This document shows, piece by piece, positions 12,601 to 23,091 of a stretch of DNA of 64,000 nucleotides. A model generated the notes under the pieces. The model was given only the letters and a program-made list of their open reading frames with translations. It had not been told where the DNA came from and searched no databases. Both the position numbers and the translations under genes were made by a program. Origin of the DNA: Notospermus geniculatus (lineage: Eukaryota; Nemertea; Pilidiophora; Heteronemertea; Lineidae); NCBI GenBank assembly GCA_002633025.1, contig NMRB01000680.1, forward strand, positions 111,046-175,045, written 5' to 3'. The stretch's first letter is position 1. Every line of letters starts with the position of its first letter.

Positions 12601-14411
12601 GGTTTGGCATGAGGGCATCGATGGGGATCTGTTTGACACCAAGGATGAGCGATGCCTCAGTGATGTCCTCCTGGATGACCGCACCAGCCTGCTGATACTC
12701 CTGGAAATCAAGAAAATAGTACCGTGACTGGAAGAACAATACTGTGTAGTGATGAACAATACTGTGTATTTATTAGCTAATGATATTGTGTATTGACTAA
12801 CAATATTGTGTATTGACTAACAATATTGTGTATTGACTAACAATATTGTGTATTGACTAACAATATTGTGTATTGACTAACAATATTGTGTATTGACTAA
12901 CAATACCATGTAATGACGAATATTAATACTGTGTATTCAGCAACAATGCTTGCTGTGTACTGATTAACAATGCCGTGTATCAACGAACATTTAGCAATCA
13001 AGAGCTAAGTATTTATAAAGTTACAAAACAATCAGTAATTGCCAATAACCACCTGGTCTATGTACATGTAATCATGGAGGAATATATAATTCCTCCATTA
13101 TGGAGGAATATAAGGAATATATAATTCCTCCATGATGTAATAATATGAAAATGACATACATATATTTGATTTTCACAAACATTGTAAAAAGTAAAATCTT
13201 TCCTAATTAAGCCTGTACATGTAGTCTGATTATTTTAGTGATACACTGATACTTTCTCATTTATCAATATCAATACCCCAGCAGTGCAGCTTTAAAATCA
13301 CCCCACTTCCCACAAACACGACATTCACAGTGTAATAACCATTCTCAATGGGCAGTTGGCAAAGTTCCAATCAAACACAATAGTGTTCAACCAAAGTTGT
13401 AAACAGAGCTCACATGTCACAATGGCAGCTCCTTATGATCTCAGGGGGACATACCAGGAGCATTCCAGGAATGAGTTCAAAATTGCCCAAAGTACGACTG
13501 CACTCAGATTCAGAACAAATGTTAATCATTGTTGACTGCTAAGGAGGTCAACAATATATTTTACCGGTAATTTACTGTAATTAAGTGGTTCCAAATGGTC
13601 ACTGGGGATCACACTTGGCAAGATTTGGCCGCTGCTAAAAACAAGAGGCCCATGGGCCTCGCGCTCAGCTGACATTTGATGCCTCGGTTTGATAGGCTAA
13701 GGCATAAGAGGTACTGCAGTCTTAGGACAGTTCGTGGATGATGTCAAATTTTATCCACCAAGTGTGCATGTTTGGATGGGATAAAGTCTGCTAATGGGGA
13801 TGGCGTAATTTTTTAATCCCGACAGGTCGGCGCTGCGAGCGATGTGACCTGAGCGACGTCATTGACGTCATTTTAGGTGTTGACGTTGCGTCATGAGAAA
13901 ATGACCTGTACATTTTTCTACAGAAATAATGACACAAANGTTGGACAGATGGACTGCTGGACTGCTGGACTGGTGGACTGCTGGACTGACACACTGACGC
14001 CACTGAATACCTATATGACTAGCTCCGCTGACCTTTGGTCAGCTGAGCTAATTAGTCAACCTGTGAGGATGGAAAGTCAAAAGCTAAGACAATGTTGGAT
14101 CAGTGCAGCTGTGACCTCACCAGCCATGCCAGGAGACTCCAGTGCTATTTCCAGGAAGCAGCAAAACAACTTACATTTACTGTGTACGACCTGCGATTAT
14201 TTGGTTGCACCAGAACTTTGACTCCCGATTTCACCAGCCGCTTGACATGAGATGGCGCTAGTGGTGCTCTCCCTTCCCACACATTGTGATCTTCACGTCT
14301 TATTGCCATAACTTTCTGTCCACCACTCGCACATCGGTAGGATTGTAACAGCACACTGCGAACATCCTGGCGGACAAGCCTGGGCACTCGATGAGCACGA
14401 AATCGCCACAT
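3129..14411 (-). CDS. AASS: Alpha-aminoadipic semialdehyde synthase, mitochondrial
   Basis: Bifunctional first two steps of mitochondrial lysine degradation: an N-terminal lysine-ketoglutarate reductase makes saccharopine, and a C-terminal saccharopine dehydrogenase cleaves it to aminoadipic semialdehyde and glutamate. Exons: 14411-14181, 12700-12524, 12251-12099, 11984-11838, 11527-11449, 11358-11231, 11072-10798, 10708-10597, 10377-10318, 9976-9906, 7796-7681 (or 7283-7156), 5914-5785, 5502-5392, 5261-5012, 4864-4697, 4567-4472, 4229-4114, 3939-3851, 3592-3416, 3247-3129. All phases join and give 934 aa, close to the roughly 926 aa vertebrate enzyme. The first 30 residues are Arg-rich without acids until the [13 protein letters not shown] motif, fitting a mitochondrial presequence. 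Other landmarks are [39 protein letters not shown], the nucleotide-binding VLVLGSGYV loop and GLDPGIDH. The intron after exon 8 uses a GC donor. Family assignment is secure. Confidence 0.96.
7156..7283 (-). CDS. AASS: AASS alternative exon 11b (SDH nucleotide-binding loop)
   Basis: A 128-nt exon bounded by a TTTTGCAG acceptor and a GTGGGT donor. It encodes the first beta strand and glycine loop of the saccharopine dehydrogenase Rossmann fold ([19 protein letters not shown]). It aligns end to end with the exon at 7796-7681, which has the same entry and exit phase (2 in, 1 out). Including both would break the frame, so each transcript can carry only one. This version is 12 nt longer at its 5' part and has SGP after the loop, where the other has TSP. 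Confidence 0.85.
7681..7796 (-). CDS. AASS: AASS alternative exon 11a (SDH nucleotide-binding loop)
   Basis: A 116-nt exon with a CTTCCAG acceptor and the same GTGGGT donor motif as its neighbour 11b. It encodes [19 protein letters not shown] followed by [10 protein letters not shown]. It lies about 400 bp upstream (in gene direction) of 11b. Outside the [11 protein letters not shown] core and the VTIG end, the two exons differ in about a third of their residues, so the duplication is old and both copies look selected. Confidence 0.85.
8062..8178. mobile_element. Tip-conserved hairpin element, member 1
   Basis: Ends read GGGCCGTATTCCAGAAGC and GCTTCTAGAATACGGGC, flanked by a CTAG duplication (8058-8061 and 8179-8182). 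The stem (TTCCTTAACTCTAAGGT and its complement) pairs over about 40 bases. It lies in the AASS intron between exons 10 and 11a. Confidence 0.75.
8752..9062 (+). mobile_element. tRNA-derived SINE
   Basis: The head is tRNA-like, with an A-box-like GTGGTGTAGTGG near 8761 and a perfect B box GGTTCGAATCC at 8806-8816. An unrelated body and a T-rich tail (9039-9062) follow. It has the size and layout of a tRNA-derived SINE inserted in an AASS intron and is not a functional tRNA, since the acceptor and anticodon stems do not close convincingly. Confidence 0.8.
9220..9476. mobile_element. MITE with GTTACGCG-repeat interior, TA target site
   Basis: Terminal inverted repeats CAGTACAGGTCACAATTGAC and GTCAATTGTGACCTGTACTG are perfect over at least 28 bp and flanked by TA. 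The interior (about 9250-9445) is a degenerate array of GAGTTACGCG-like decamers in both orientations, rich in CpG. It lies in an AASS intron and has no real ORF. Confidence 0.85.
12736..12990. repeat. 20-bp minisatellite
   Basis: Five exact copies of CAATATTGTGTATTGACTAA occupy 12801-12900, with degraded copies on both sides. It is in the first intron of AASS, just upstream of exon 2. There are no spacers between units, so it is a simple tandem array. Confidence 0.95.
13945..13992. repeat. Short GGACTGCT tandem repeat next to an N
   Basis: Units close to GGACTGCT or GGACTGGT repeat about five times. A single N at 13939 lies just before the array, which suggests the array length is uncertain in the assembly. 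Confidence 0.8.
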
Positions 14412-14779
14412 GGTTGGTCAGATGCACCTGGATGGAAGTCAATAAGATAAAACGTCTAGGCCTACTAACGGCAATGAAAAATCCAATGAAGCTTCTAAAT
14501 ATGTCCATCCAATTCAATATTCATTCAACAGGTTCCTTTGAGTAGGCCTATGAACTTTCCTTCCAAATGATGTATCACGCTAAAATAGTCGAGTAGGCCT
14601 ACATGTAAAGTAGTACCGTAACCGTAGTAGTTCTGGGCCTAGCCTTGCCTACTACCCTGCTACCTGTATGGACTGGTAGTGGTATGGTAGCGGACGGTCG
14701 GCTAACTGTCACTGACTGTGTCAGCATGGGGATGGTCACAGGTCAGCTAGAGTATAGATAGGAAGTGCAGCGACGATTG

Positions 14780-15050
14780 TGACGTCACTGCCGCGACGAG
14801 ATGCCGCCATGTTGGACGTCACGTCCAACGCATTCGTAGCTTCAAATGACGTCCAACATGGCTGACGTGCGAATTATGACGTCAATGATGACGTCACGTG
14901 AAGTTCCTCTAAGTGACGCAGTCGCGATATTCACGACTTCAAATAGGGGCATATACATGTAGGCCTATTTGGCCACATGATGTTGTTATGTTCGGAGACG
15001 GAGACCGGATCCTGAGTTTACGGTCTAAAAGAAAGAAAGAAGTGACGTCA
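14780..15050 (-). promoter_or_regulatory. Probable AASS promoter with four CRE palindromes
   Basis: Upstream of the AASS start codon (14411) the sequence is CpG-richer than its surroundings and carries the full CREB/ATF palindrome TGACGTCA at 14780, 14877, 14889 and 15043. A pair of inverted GCCATGTTGGACGT motifs lies at 14808 and 14849. No TATA box is obvious. The site assignment is by motif only. Confidence 0.45.
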
Positions 15051-18017
15051 GTCAGTGTCAACTCAATCAAACTGACGACTTTGCTCACCTCTTTCAGATC
15101 CACTCCAGACAAGAGAAATTGTTGGTTTTAATTAGGACGCAACCACTCACTGAAGGTGTGTTTTGTGTCCACCTTACAGTCGGCACCTGGGCTGGGCTAT
15201 TTATTTTCTCAAAGACACACCACCACTGCACAAACACTCTACAGTGCACCACTGCACACAGCACTGTGACTGTCTGTCTGCTCTGGCTCCTCTGCTTTCT
15301 TTGATTGTGTGAAATTTTACTGCGAAGTCTGCAAAACACCAGCACTAATCGCGCCAATCTTCACTGACCAAGCTCAGAAATCGTCAGTGGGAATTCAGAA
15401 TTCGTATTTGCCAAATATCCGCCGAATGAAACGCTAGAAAACTGTAAAAATTGAAGAAATTTGAAGCCTCTGCTGTGTCTGTCTAGGCCTATGGTCCGTC
15501 TTGTTTACCTTGTTGATACATTGGTATGGAGCGCCATCAACGAATTGTTCTGGAAGTTTGCCAATTTCTAAAATCCGACTTAGTTTTGAATGTTTTTATC
15601 ATTGTAACATAATAGAATGGTGATTATTTGTCTCCAGATGACCTTTTCTCTCACCAGTCATCACAATATATACGTCAACAAAGCAATTGTCTCCAAGCAA
15701 CGTCAACAAGCAACGTCAACGTCAACAAAGCAATTGTCTCCAAGCTCAAAATCACCTCAATTAATACCTCTTAAGCGTGCCGTAGAAGGCTGTCCGGAGG
15801 TGCGCCCACATTCAACCAATCAGATTGCTTGATTTAGTCCCGCCTCCGGGGGCGCTCTCATAAATTAAAGGCAAAACTAGAAATTGACTTACCAGTCAAT
15901 TTGAAAGACCGCCCTTGGAAATTGGGAGCTAAGACAGAGTTGACTGATCGAGAATTATTACCGTGCGGCCAGGGTTGGTGCCAGGTTTTTGAAATAGGGA
16001 GAATAAGTCTCACCTTTCCTAAAAAGCAGGGAGACTTTTTTCAAAAGAGGGAGACTTGATTTCTCCCTACTAACTTCAGAAGAAGCTGTAAAGGCCACTA
16101 CTATTCAGTGATAAACTGAACTGTGTGCTATGTACTGCAAACAGGGTCCAATAACAGATATCTGGCGGACCAGAAAGGGATTGACTCTTCCCCACATCCA
16201 TTGAATCATTAATCAAGAGAGGAACCAGTACAGGGTGATCACAACGCCATCTTCAGCACACATAACCAACTAAAAGCACATGTGTAATGTTCCTATAGAA
16301 GTGATAGTAATAGTACTATGAATTGCCTGAAGATGGCATTTCAGTCACGCAGTTTGAACCAATCATGAAATATAGATAAAACGAGAAATTTCACCCAAAT
16401 TTCACACTATTTGTACACGGATGACCCCAAGAACCAATAGGGTTCTGTGTAATATGCACATCTACAATTCCTGAAAGTTTTACCGCGATACATGGCGTTT
16501 TTCGTTAGTTATCGTGGGGACACCGCAGATTGGATGGAGAGATCCAGAGAGAGAGAGAAATTCAGTAAAAACAAGGAAGACCGCCCCATTGATGGGGGCG
16601 GTCTTAACAAGACCTCATTGTTTACATTCAATGTTTGTAAACATGGATGTTTACATTATGATAATTTGAACTTTTGGGACATGCCAACCAACCAACCAAA
16701 TTGAATACTTTCGGTATCAACAGAATTTCTAGAGGGGCATGGCACCGACAAATTACTCATAACACAAAGCAAGATTGGACATAAACAAGCAAAAGTAAAT
16801 CAACAATGATTTTCGTGGCCCGCGAAAATACCCGTGATGCATATCTTTAACGCGCAACCACTCCTCCCACACTAGACTGGTTCCCGTCTTTGCCGCTACA
16901 CTCCCATGATGCTCATTCCAGACAGTGGAGCGGCAAAGACGGGGAATCAGTCTACTCCCACAAAGCGGTGTAATAGGAATGGTAATCCTACGAATGGGTG
17001 TCCGAGTTACAATCATTTTCATGCAGCTTCTGGTGCTTAAAATCTTTTGTCTACGTACAATTCCTGAAAATAAAGAAAGCAAAAAATCCACAAAGAGCCA
17101 TTTGACATAAATAAGCATCTTTTATTCAACCTCATTTCACAATCTGAGCTTTTGATCTCATTTTGGTATCAGAGAAATTTACCAAATGTTATTATTTTGA
17201 TGACATCACCTTTGTAGGGTGAGATAGACACCTTGCTAAATGCTACACAGTGGTTGACCGAGCTCGTACCAGTTGATCAACTCTACCAGGATGAAGTAGC
17301 ATCTCTGCAACTCTCATGTTGAAGTGCTGCCATCTGGTTGGAAAATCAGTAACCAAAATGTGGCAATTTGAATGGTGCTTTGTGACATCTTAAGTTACGG
17401 CTTGGAGGAATTATAATTCCTCCAAGGTTAGGGAGACAGAAATGAACTGAGATGAATGATGAGACCCTGTGTTAGATCTCTTGAAAACCCTGCATGTTTA
17501 AAGAAGAATGCACTCAGGCCGACGACGTCACACAATGAAAGTCGTAAAAACGGAGCGAGACAGTGAGGTATGTTCCTAATAACAAGTTACCGGCTAGAAT
17601 CATCCTCACACCCAGGGTCTTCACAACGGGTCCCCTTCTCTCGCGCTTGGTTCAGAGAGGGTACGACCGTAAATGACCTGAGATTCTCAGGATGGGCTGG
17701 AATAGGCTCCGAGCCATTTCTCTGTCCTCATGAAACCACCCTTTTATCTTTACACAAAACAATAATAGTTTTTGTCCATATCTAACCACATATAAAATCA
17801 CCAGTTTCTTAGGCTTGGTCACAGAACACAACAGGCTCAGCATACAGCAGCTAATCCTCAAAGCCAATTTGATGCGAGTTTTTCATCAAAGACAAATTAT
17901 TGCTTTTCAATATTGTATTTCCATTTCTTCAATATGTAACAATTGCAACCCTTGACTTCCAACTAAATAAGAGCTGGTGTAGATCAACTGTGTAGAGGAA
18001 TTAGGCATCGATGAAAC
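15051..18017. other. Intergenic stretch with no recognised gene
   Basis: No ORF here has protein-like composition or flanking splice sites. I see a small direct duplication of GTCAACAAAGCAATTGTCTCC (15673-15744), a GC-rich hairpin at about 16580-16606 (AAGACCGCC with its complement), and repeated GGGAGACTT motifs near 16010-16070. Confidence 0.5.
16877..16967. repeat. Inverted repeat
   Basis: CTGGTTCCCGTCTTTGCCGCT at the left is mirrored by AGCGGCAAAGACGGGGAATCAG at 16929-16950, around a 30-base loop. Weaker pairing extends outward. It is probably a small foldback element. Confidence 0.6.
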
Positions 18018-18155
18018 ATGGTGTTCACCAACATACCAACTGCTGTATTCTCAAATCACTGGATCCTAGAGGAAAACTGCGATAGTCATATTATGATGGA
18101 GGCAGAAGAACAGATGATTCAGCCCCGAAAGCCCATCTTTGACCACACAGTTGAG
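18018..18155 (+). CDS. Possible isolated coding exon, function unknown
   Basis: A 46-codon open stretch starts with ATG and ends exactly at a strong GTAAGT donor. It reads MVFTNIPTAVFSNHWILEE and then an acidic segment with EAEEQMIQPRKP. I do not recognise the protein, and I could not find convincing downstream exons on the plus strand. It may be a first coding exon, an old pseudo-exon or chance. Confidence 0.25.
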
Positions 18156-18456
18156 GTAAGTGTTTAAGGATGGTGACCCTCCCTGAAGTATGCACTGGGC
18201 TGGGGTTTATTCAGTTCATGGAGTTGGAAGATTCATACACATCAGTATGTTTGGAAACGCAAGGTGTATACTTCATGGAAGGCCCCCTAGTGGTAGCTAT
18301 GTTAAATAAATTGCACAAAACCAAACGACACACCAATTGTGCTGTGAATGTAATCGATGACGACGAAGCCAGATGACATAACTTAAACGTTGCATCTGAC
18401 CAGCTGCTCTAACTTATAATTCATTCCTCATTTTCAACATTGTGTATCTGCAGTCT

Positions 18457-18718
18457 GGATAATAATAATAATAATAATAATGGCGAGTTCTTATATAGCG
18501 CTTCATAGCGTATTACGCTCTCTAAGCGCTTCACACATTATTACCCCAGCCTATGATTCAGAAACCTTTCTGTAGAAACCAAAGGGCAGCCACAATATAG
18601 CGCACACGATGGACATTTCAGGCCAGTTGAGAGTTACAGAGTGGCACGGCCGGGGATCGAACCCACGATCTTCCGATCATGAGTCCACAGCCCTAACCAT
18701 TATGCCACCGCGCTCCCC
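18457..18718 (-). mobile_element. tRNA-derived SINE with (ATT)n tail
   Basis: Read on the minus strand it starts near 18718 with a tRNA-like head. The B box GGTTCGATCC is at 18663-18654. The body contains AGCGCTATATAAGAACTCGCC and the element ends in an (ATT)n tail at 18480-18457. This is a typical SINE with a microsatellite tail. Confidence 0.8.
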
Positions 18719-19048
18719 GATCAAACAGCTGAAGCGATGAAGTGCAATGGACTACAGTTCTCCAACAACAGACAGGTTTCTAACTGAAGCTGATCCCTCC
18801 ATTGCGAAGTAGTATTACCCTTGATTGTTTGGCAGTTCACCTTGTCACTTCAAATGTTTCTGACTTACCCAGGACGAATAAAGCCAGACAATTCAGCCTT
18901 CTTTAAATATACTAAGTGTATGTACATGGCATTTCATTATGAATATCACAAATAAACTATATATTTCAATCTCCAATGAACAGCTATCACTTCTGGAAGG
19001 GTCAGATCTCTCATGTCACTTGAAACTATAACACATCTCAGAAACCTG

Positions 19049-19163
19049 CTCCCATATTCATAAAACCCTGCTAAGCTTAGTTGCCTGCTAATTGCCTAGT
19101 TTGTACAGGACAATGTACACAATTAGCAGTCAACTAAGCTAGCAAGGTTTTATGAATATGGGC
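19049..19163. mobile_element. Tip-conserved hairpin element, member 2
   Basis: Ends read CCCATATTCATAAAACC and GGTTTTATGAATATGGGC, flanked by CCTG (19045-19048 and 19164-19167). The stem CTGCTAAGCTTAGTTG pairs with CAACTAAGCTAGCAAG across a loop near 19105. Confidence 0.75.
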
Positions 19164-21350
19164 CCTGGTTTCTTTGATTATTTTGAAAATATCAATTCCA
19201 AGGGAATGGCATAGAATAATGGAACCTGTTTTAATTGACAACACCCTCACAAGGACACCTCCATATTCAGAACAAGAAACCTGGGAAACAAACTTGGAAA
19301 CACTGACACCGGGCATCTTGGGACAGCATTTGACATTCAACAATAGTTCCTCAACAGGCTCTATAGTAACTCAATAAATATTTCTCTGATCGTGACATGA
19401 GTGAATCTAACTGATGACGAGTTAACATGGATGATTTTGAAACATATGGATGTGGGTGGATTATTATGCCTTAATCAGACATTATTTGTTCTCTTAATCA
19501 ACACTGTTACAAGACTCCTGAGTATTACAAGGGAATCTCGCTAGAATGACTGCAGTGAAAATGACCCAACATATGATAATGCCATCAGCATTGAACTTGT
19601 TAAAAACACGCCCTAGCAAAACTTTGATCATGGCAAGATATGACGCAGTGACTGTTGTTGGGTGACAAAATTGACTATTTTAGGGACCATGCGACTGTAG
19701 GAGTGGACGGTAATACCCAACGCTGAACCCCAACATGAAGGAAGATAGGTAGGCCTACTGGAGAGTTCTGGTGAACCGGAGGAACTCAAGGAATCGAAAA
19801 ATACCCACATTCAGAACCCTGTGATCTCCTAAGTGTGCGAAGTGACAAACCATAGTTCAAAGCAGGTTACTGAAGACTTTTATCCTATCTTGTGAATAGA
19901 TTTGGGAAAAAAACTCTATCAAGCCCACAGGTCTTGAATGCACTGAACAGAAACTACTGCACAACGTGGCACTGATACATACATGTATTAACAACCTTTC
20001 CTAAATGCACTTTCTAACAAATGAATATCCACTGGTACCGGAAATCAGTTATGTGATTTCTGCTGGTACTCGGTGAGTTAATACCAGACAGAACTTTTTC
20101 TTTCCAACAAACCTCCACTGAAAAGTTTGGACCAGTCTTTCATTCTAAATCACAGGTTCTTCCAAGAGCAAAACATAATGTCATATTATTGGCGATTATT
20201 CAAACATGTTTATACTTACAAAGGTGCAAATTAATGTCATAGTGAATAATTCTCAACATATTTCATAACAAATATTCATAGTTCCTCCACTTTTAGGGGG
20301 TAAATTTTAGGAAATTTCAACAAATGAGGTGTTTTCTCAGAAGAGATCGACAACAGCCACCCTGTAGGCTTCTGACTGACAAAGTTGAGTCTATTAGCAC
20401 TTTGACTATGCTATTTCTATGTAACAGAAATTGGAAGGCACATTTTACAAGACTATCAACGAAAACTCATCACTTATGACCCTGGAACAATACAACAAAG
20501 TCCTGCAATACATGATGTGATGAAGATTCTTTCTTTTTTTACGATGGATGTGTGGCTCCATCAATCAAGCTGGACAATCCGGCAGAGAAACACAGGCCTC
20601 AACTGATGAGGCCAACTGACTTTTTTTTCAAGATTCATTTCATTATAGCACATATGATCAGCACAGCCTCATCGCATTCCTGAATCGATCTTCAAAACTT
20701 GTGACAACTGACAGGACCAGAAATTTTACTACTCTCTGTGGCCATTTCAACAGAGCACTCTCAAATGACCAGTCTTGGAGAGTGACAGTTCCGTAACCCG
20801 AACGTCTTCAGCTGAAGAAAGATTCAGGCGTTAAACTTGTACCCCGGTACTCATATTTACACACTTGGTGTGGATTTCTCAAGAGAAATGAAGTGACAAA
20901 ACAAAATGGTTATGAAAATTACATAAATGACAATGACAATGACGGACTCCTTTGCCAAACTCGTACAGACCCTAATGAAAGCAGAACAAGAAATGACACC
21001 AAGCATGCGGTCCATGAAGACAAGATTCATAATTGAGTACGTCGCTATACTGTTTATTTGTTCACAATTTCAATCACAAATTGAAGGCCAGTTATCTATT
21101 TTAACAATGGTGACTAGAACTTTCATTCACGAGTGTTGCAATACACTGTTTACAATATGTAATATCATGTTTTCTACCCATTTCCAACGTCACAATACCA
21201 TCCACATACAGACGGTAAAGACCACAAATGGGTAGTTTCTGATTCGTTTCCTGAACTGCCAACAAAAACAGCAGGAATCTGGCAAAGGAGGAAATGAAGA
21301 TAGGAATATAAATGTTCAAGGAAAGAGGCAGTATCATATTTCGGCGGACA

Positions 21351-21725
21351 GGGCCAGACCCAAAAATATGTCTGTTTGCTGTAACCCGACCCTGCCCTAA
21401 TAGCTTGGGTAGGTAGGCAGACATATATTTTTATTTTTTTTAGTTGGAGGTGGAAAAAAATCAGCAATTTCCACAAAATAAAATAAAAATATACTAGTGT
21501 TTAAAAAACAATGTATTTCTGGGTTTATGACACACTGGCATTCAGTTTTGAAGTGTAAAATGTTTTAGGTCGGCATACTTCGTCATTGCCGGTCGGCAAA
21601 TCGGGTCCTTTGGGGCATAAAAAAAAAAAATATTGGCTATTACCCCTATAAAAAGTTTTGGGTCGGTACCATTTATGTAGGGTCGGTCGGGTTACAGCAA
21701 ACAGACATATTTTTGGGTCTGGCCC
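21351..21725. mobile_element. MITE with about 42-bp inverted repeats
   Basis: GGGCCAGACCCAAAAATATG and the following 20 bases at the left end are repeated perfectly inverted at 21683-21725. GGACA occurs next to both ends and may be the target duplication. There is no ORF. Confidence 0.85.
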
Positions 21726-22477
21726 AGGACACTGAAAACTTGCGTGTACATCATGATGTTGACAAGTCAAAGGGCTGGTACACGAGGCCTGAAAACCGAG
21801 GGCAGTGACTGGGTACTCAATGAGCCCTGAGCAATGTAAAGATACTCACTGGATCCTAAGATGATGATAATGATCATGACAATTTGTGGAGATCTCTCAT
21901 AGTACAGTGTCCAGCCTTCAAGTTTGCTCCAGCATTGGCAGTGAAGCCAACAGCTTCACAATTACAGCGCCACACTTCACAAACAAAGCTGCAATCTCTT
22001 GCAAATGTGCACCCCTTTAGCACCTGGTTAGGTGAGGTAAAGAGGCCTTACACTAAGCCTGCCTAATGAACACAGCAGGAGACCGGCAGACAACATGATG
22101 TACCTACACATTCTCAATGTCCTGTCAGACCAGCTTAAAAGTTCAATCTGTGGACACCGTCCCACTTGATGTCTGTGCCAAATACACAGCACAACAAGAC
22201 TTGACCGTTATCTTTAAATATCCTATTGGTATGTACATGCACCAGTATTAAGATTTTCAACTCCACTTTGGTAGCAATTGTGTAGTAATGTGTAATGCCC
22301 CAGGGAGCAGGGCAGGGGAAGATATTGGAGAAATTTATTAAAACTTCATCTTCACTTGACTTCACTAAGTCAATTGCAATTGCATACTCCAATGTTGTAG
22401 ATAGATAGATAATTTGAAGCTTCATAACACTTTTGGATCTTAAGCTTATACTACGGGTGGAGTCCATGACACACTAC

Positions 22478-22677
22478 TGTCCACCTGTGTGGGGTCTTTT
22501 ACTTGCCCTGGCATAGACACTTAGGTACAAGGGACCACGGCTTTGAGTCTCATCTGACAGACTCTAATTGGTTCACAGCTTTTCACATACATGTCCTGGC
22601 CGGGGATCGAACCCACGCACTGACCCTGTTGGGATTGAAAGTCAAACGTGTTAGACCGCTCGACCACCAGGCCACGA
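22478..22677 (-). mobile_element. tRNA-derived SINE
   Basis: On the minus strand the head GTCGTGGCCTGGTGGTCGAG is Leu-tRNA-like and the B box GGTTCGATCC lies at 22613-22604. A divergent body follows toward 22478. The left boundary is uncertain. Confidence 0.65.
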
Positions 22678-23091
22678 CAATTCTTTCAGACTCGGATAAT
22701 CTAGATCATTGGTAGCAGCCGAGAGCAAGTTCTCCGTGGCTCAATATTCCATACCCATGCTCCCTGAATCACCCCAACACCATGCAACCATTCAGTGAGT
22801 CTGAACATAAGCATTCTGAACGATCATGCATTGGCAGGTACATCCAACCAATGACAAGAGACAGCCACAAAATACGCAGGAAGTTTTCAGCTGTCAGAGC
22901 AGGTTTCATAATGCCCTCACAAAACACAACAGCAAATACCCTAAGGAATGACTTATGATATGAATGCCATGGACTTCTAGGGATATGTCTTTTCACATCC
23001 AGTGGTTACCAACTCCACCACTGAATGTACAACTTGCTATGGGGACAATTTCTGCTATCCTGCTCATCTTCTCCTGATCTTCTCTTCTCAC

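Noticed and set aside
12780-12960. Possible CRISPR-like array
   Set aside because: Units of 20 bp are directly adjacent with no spacers, in an intron of a eukaryotic gene; it is a minisatellite.
19174-19377. 67-codon ORF ending near AATAAATA
   Set aside because: The composition is not clearly protein-like, no acceptor or partner exons were found, and it starts at the edge of a hairpin element.
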